This document shows, piece after piece, positions 5,397 through 8,219 of a DNA stretch of 8,219 nucleotides (position 1 is the stretch's first letter; each line of letters opens with the position of its first letter). Location of the stretch: the NCBI GenBank assembly GCA_003554345.1, contig PWGE01000148.1:1-8219 (forward strand), given 5' to 3'. The notes under the pieces were generated by a model. It made no database searches, had not been told where the DNA came from, and saw only the letters and a program-made list of their open reading frames with translations. This stretch comes from T1SED10-198M sp003554345 [NCBI: Candidatus Sumerlaeota bacterium] (lineage in GTDB: Bacteria > Sumerlaeota > T1SED10-198M). Made by a program: the position numbers and the translations under genes.

Positions 5397-8219
5397 ATGA
5401 AAAAATATGCATTCCTTTTTATTGTTGTCCTATCTTTTCTTCCATTTACCGCTTATGCTGCAGCAAACATGCAAATAATGGCGCGGCATGACGCAGGTAC
5501 CGGAGACCCTTATGATGATTATCTGAAACAGACTGACCTTAAGTGGCACTGGACGCCGGATTTTTATCTTTATCAGGCAGGCGACAGGGTTAGTTACTGG
5601 CTTGATGATTTTAGCTGGAATGAAGCCCGCGCAGAAATTCAAAGGGCTATGAATCAATGGAGTGATGTTAGTGGCTCTGACTTTAACTTTGGAGGGTTGC
5701 ATCCTCACGACTTTGCCCGTGAGCCTTCTATTCATGGTTATGCCGCTCTGGATGGGCATAATCTCATTACTTTTGCTGATAATGACTTTCCCGGTGGGGC
5801 CGATGCCTATGCCGTTACAAGTCTTTTTTATTTTGAGGAAGGGTTCGATACCCGTGAAATTGACTGGGATGACCCCCCTCGTGGGATATTAGGTAAAGTA
5901 GAAGACCGGGTGTTTGTCACACCTGATGAGGATGAATTCTGGGATTTTGAAGACCTGGTGGATGGCGATATCAGGAATGTGGCAGGTATTCCATATCGTG
6001 ATTATTATGAACCCGGGACTATCATTGACGCTGACATTGTATTTAATCCGGATCCTGAAGTAGATTTTCAGATCATCCCTGATGACCCGAGAGATCCTGG
6101 TTCTTACAGGGGTGTTCCGGATGTCAGGATGTTGGCTCTCAGGGAATTAGGACGGGCTATCGGATTGGCTGATTCTCTCCTGGAAAGAGCTGTTTTAACC
6201 TACGAACCTTTCGTTGCTGATGATTATGATAATGACGAAATACCTACCGATCCCTATGAGTTCAGGGAATTGAAACTGGATGATGAGATGGCTATAACCC
6301 TTACCTATCCCAAAGATGACTTAAAATCTGGCAACTATATAGCTGGAAATATTCTTGATGGACAGGCATACATACAGGATGATGACTTGCCTGATGATGG
6401 CGTTATTATGGCTAATCCTGTATACCTGGGTTATCCCACAGACCGACCGGGAAGACCCGACGTGGTGGATTCAGACCGTGGCCCTATACGCCTTGTGGCC
6501 CAGGTTTTTAGCGGGATAGGTAACCGCTTTCCTCTCTATGAGAACGGCGAGCTTGATTTTGCCAATAACGGAAAATATATTTTCCCGAATGTGCCGGAAC
6601 GTGACGACTGGGTTCTATATATAGAACCAATGGCAGATACAGATGCCGCAGATATCAATGAATATGTTGATGAGTACAGTGGTGATGAAGATTTTTCTGC
6701 CCAGTTTTTTGGGGTAGATGAATATTATCTGGACTATTTGCAGGGTTTTGATATTGCGGAAGCCGCTGGAGATTTTGTTTCCAATCATTTCCTGGAAATG
6801 TACGTGAATCAGTTTGGACAGTATTCTATTGGAGTCCCGGGTGGTGCTATGGCATTGGGAAATCATCCGTTTCCTTCCCGCAATTATGTCTCCATGAGGG
6901 TGGGTGGCAGCCAGAGTAATAACCGTCAGCGTGCCCTGGGAAGTGTGCCTCCTGGTGAAGCTCTTGAACTTGATGATAGTGCAAATACAGCGGATGGTAC
7001 CTGGCGTACCAACCAGGTAGAAGTTAACCAGAAGAATCACCTGGTAGGTAATACCCTTTATGTGGAATATAACCTGAAAAATACTGCCAGTGTTTCACAG
7101 AATGTTGATTTTCGTGTCTTCTGGGATATGGCAATAGGAGCTGATCCCTCTGCCGAGGTGTATAACGGCGATACTATGCAGAGATATACCTCTGCCCGTA
7201 CCCTGCAAAAAGGAGAGTATCCCCGTACCATTCATTTCCGGGATAGCAGTCCATCAACTCTTGTGCAAACTCAGCTTGATCTTGACCATACAGATGATCC
7301 ATCCAGAATTTTGCTGGGTGGTTTGCACGATATGCTTGATAGACCACATATTCCGAATGCTGTTGGTTCTTTAGACGAAAATATAGCCATGATTCTGTGC
7401 TACGATGGAATCAACCTGGCAGGGAACGAGGAAAAAAGGATACGTATCAGGTATGATATGATGGATTTTGCCGGATGGCGCGATGTTCCATATAATTCCA
7501 TTACCTTTGAAGATGAAGAGGGGGTGGAGCAGACTTATGAGATAAGTACCGATGAATCCCTTCTTTTTCTGGATAATACCGTTGGGGCTCTGGAGAATAT
7601 TAATATTTTTACCGATACCGATACCACGGTAGAATATCGTGAATTTCGGGATACTCCCACTCCACCGGTAGAATTCAGGGATGTTTCTGAATATACCCGT
7701 GATCCCCACTTGCCGGAACTGAATACTACCAGTCTCAGCGGCCGTTTTGCTGATTTAACGGGGAATGGCTACCTCGACATGGTACTGGCAGGAGGTGTTA
7801 ATAATGCTTTTAACTTCAGCGGCACCTCAAATCGCCTGATGATCAACGATGGCACCGGTAGATTTGAAGATGTGTCCGGGGAAGAGGGTCGTTTTCCCCA
7901 CTGGCAACAAGAGGCTACTTATGATGTCCTCCTGGAGGATTTTAATAATAACGGTCATATTGACATCTTTGTCTCTAATTTCGCGGCACCCGGGTTTTCG
8001 ACAGGTGCTCAAAATCGGCTTTTTATGAACCGGGGAGACGGGTCTTTTGATGATGTGACCAATGAACCTGCAGATCCCGACGATCCTGATTCTCCCACTG
8101 TTTTACCAGGAGTGCTTGATGAAGGTCCTTTTGTGGTGGGTGACCCTTCAACAAGACCGGCAGCAGCTGACCTTACCCGGAGTGGCTATAAGGATATTGT
8201 AGTGGCTAATTTTGGTTTC
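5397..8219 (+). CDS. Exported matrixin-like pseudo-protease with FG-GAP/VCBS repeats (3' end outside window)
   Basis: The frame is open for 941 codons to the window edge. ATG 5397 has TGAGGA 8 bases upstream; the in-frame ATG 5382 is less well placed. The signal peptide is residues 1-21 (MKKYAFLFIVVLSFLPFTAYA). Residues about 50-305 follow the matrixin layout: a helix with AEIQRAMNQWSDVSGSDFNF (79-98), DGHNLITF (119-126), IIDADIVFNP (209-218), the active-site helix LALRELGRAIGLADS (246-260), and LKLDDEMAITLTYP near 300. The zinc motif HExxHxxGxxH is present in frame but reads R249-E250-R253-G256-D259. The Met-turn equivalent is AVLTY (265-269). So the zinc site appears lost while the glutamate and glycine remain. 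Residues about 312-411 (YIAGNILDG through GKYIFPNVPE) resemble a carboxypeptidase-regulatory-like beta domain. About 535-735 is another beta-rich region (VEYNLKNTA, VFWDMAIG). Three FG-GAP-like calcium-loop repeats follow: DLTGNGYLD (786-794), DFNNNGHID (848-856) and DLTRSGYKD (925-933). Confidence 0.93.
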   Translation, partial: MKKYAFLFIVVLSFLPFTAYAAANMQIMARHDAGTGDPYDDYLKQTDLKWHWTPDFYLYQAGDRVSYWLDDFSWNEARAEIQRAMNQWSDVSGSDFNFGGLHPHDFAREPSIHGYAALDGHNLITFADNDFPGGADAYAVTSLFYFEEGFDTREIDWDDPPRGILGKVEDRVFVTPDEDEFWDFEDLVDGDIRNVAGIPYRDYYEPGTIIDADIVFNPDPEVDFQIIPDDPRDPGSYRGVPDVRMLALRELGRAIGLADSLLERAVLTYEPFVADDYDNDEIPTDPYEFRELKLDDEMAITLTYPKDDLKSGNYIAGNILDGQAYIQDDDLPDDGVIMANPVYLGYPTDRPGRPDVVDSDRGPIRLVAQVFSGIGNRFPLYENGELDFANNGKYIFPNVPERDDWVLYIEPMADTDAADINEYVDEYSGDEDFSAQFFGVDEYYLDYLQGFDIAEAAGDFVSNHFLEMYVNQFGQYSIGVPGGAMALGNHPFPSRNYVSMRVGGSQSNNRQRALGSVPPGEALELDDSANTADGTWRTNQVEVNQKNHLVGNTLYVEYNLKNTASVSQNVDFRVFWDMAIGADPSAEVYNGDTMQRYTSARTLQKGEYPRTIHFRDSSPSTLVQTQLDLDHTDDPSRILLGGLHDMLDRPHIPNAVGSLDENIAMILCYDGINLAGNEEKRIRIRYDMMDFAGWRDVPYNSITFEDEEGVEQTYEISTDESLLFLDNTVGALENINIFTDTDTTVEYREFRDTPTPPVEFRDVSEYTRDPHLPELNTTSLSGRFADLTGNGYLDMVLAGGVNNAFNFSGTSNRLMINDGTGRFEDVSGEEGRFPHWQQEATYDVLLEDFNNNGHIDIFVSNFAAPGFSTGAQNRLFMNRGDGSFDDVTNEPADPDDPDSPTVLPGVLDEGPFVVGDPSTRPAAADLTRSGYKDIVVANFGF

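Noticed and set aside
6615-7040. 141-codon - strand frame
   Set aside because: It is antisense to the matrixin-like gene, which has continuous domain structure across this stretch.

Overview
The window looks like a piece of a Gram-negative bacterial chromosome of moderate to low GC. All five substantial genes lie on the + strand, and each begins with a Sec-type signal peptide. None is a replication, transposition or phage gene, and I see no RNA gene, CRISPR array or insertion sequence. The mix of proteins (seven-unit propeller, concanavalin-like exported protein, matrixin-type protein with FG-GAP repeats) recalls Verrucomicrobia/Lentisphaerae/Planctomycetes relatives or an uncultured phylum of similar lifestyle. 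That placement is a weak inference.

Region 1 (1-721): a probable C-terminal tail of an upstream gene ends at 103. About 600 bases without a convincing gene follow.

Region 2 (722-4288): this is the most interesting part. A cobalamin riboswitch (about 722-906, with a perfect B12 box GCCACTG at 833-839) ends in a hairpin that buries the Shine-Dalgarno sequence of the next gene. That gene (946-2181) encodes an exported protein with seven beta-propeller-like units. It is followed 33 bases later by an exported beta-rich protein (2215-3090), and after a 0.3 kb spacer by a BtuF/FepB-type periplasmic binding protein (3398-4288). No TonB receptor, permease or ATPase is present. The arrangement suggests a corrinoid-capture locus in which a propeller protein, analogous in fold but not visibly homologous to Bacteroides BtuG, and a beta-sandwich partner feed a periplasmic binding protein.

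Region 3 (4289-4723): an intergenic stretch with two candidate sigma70 promoters, one of them strong (TTGACA-16-TACAAT), an 8-bp inverted repeat, and a tiny ORF whose stop overlaps the next start (TAATG).

Region 4 (4724-8219): a two-gene unit. The first gene is a small exported protein of a type I associate with matrixin-like proteases. The second is a large exported protein that runs off the window. It has the layout of a bacterial matrixin, but all three zinc-binding histidines of HExxHxxGxxH are replaced (R, R, D) and the Met-turn methionine is gone. It therefore appears to be a pseudo-protease, followed by a regulatory-type beta domain, a further beta-rich region and at least three FG-GAP/VCBS-like repeats.
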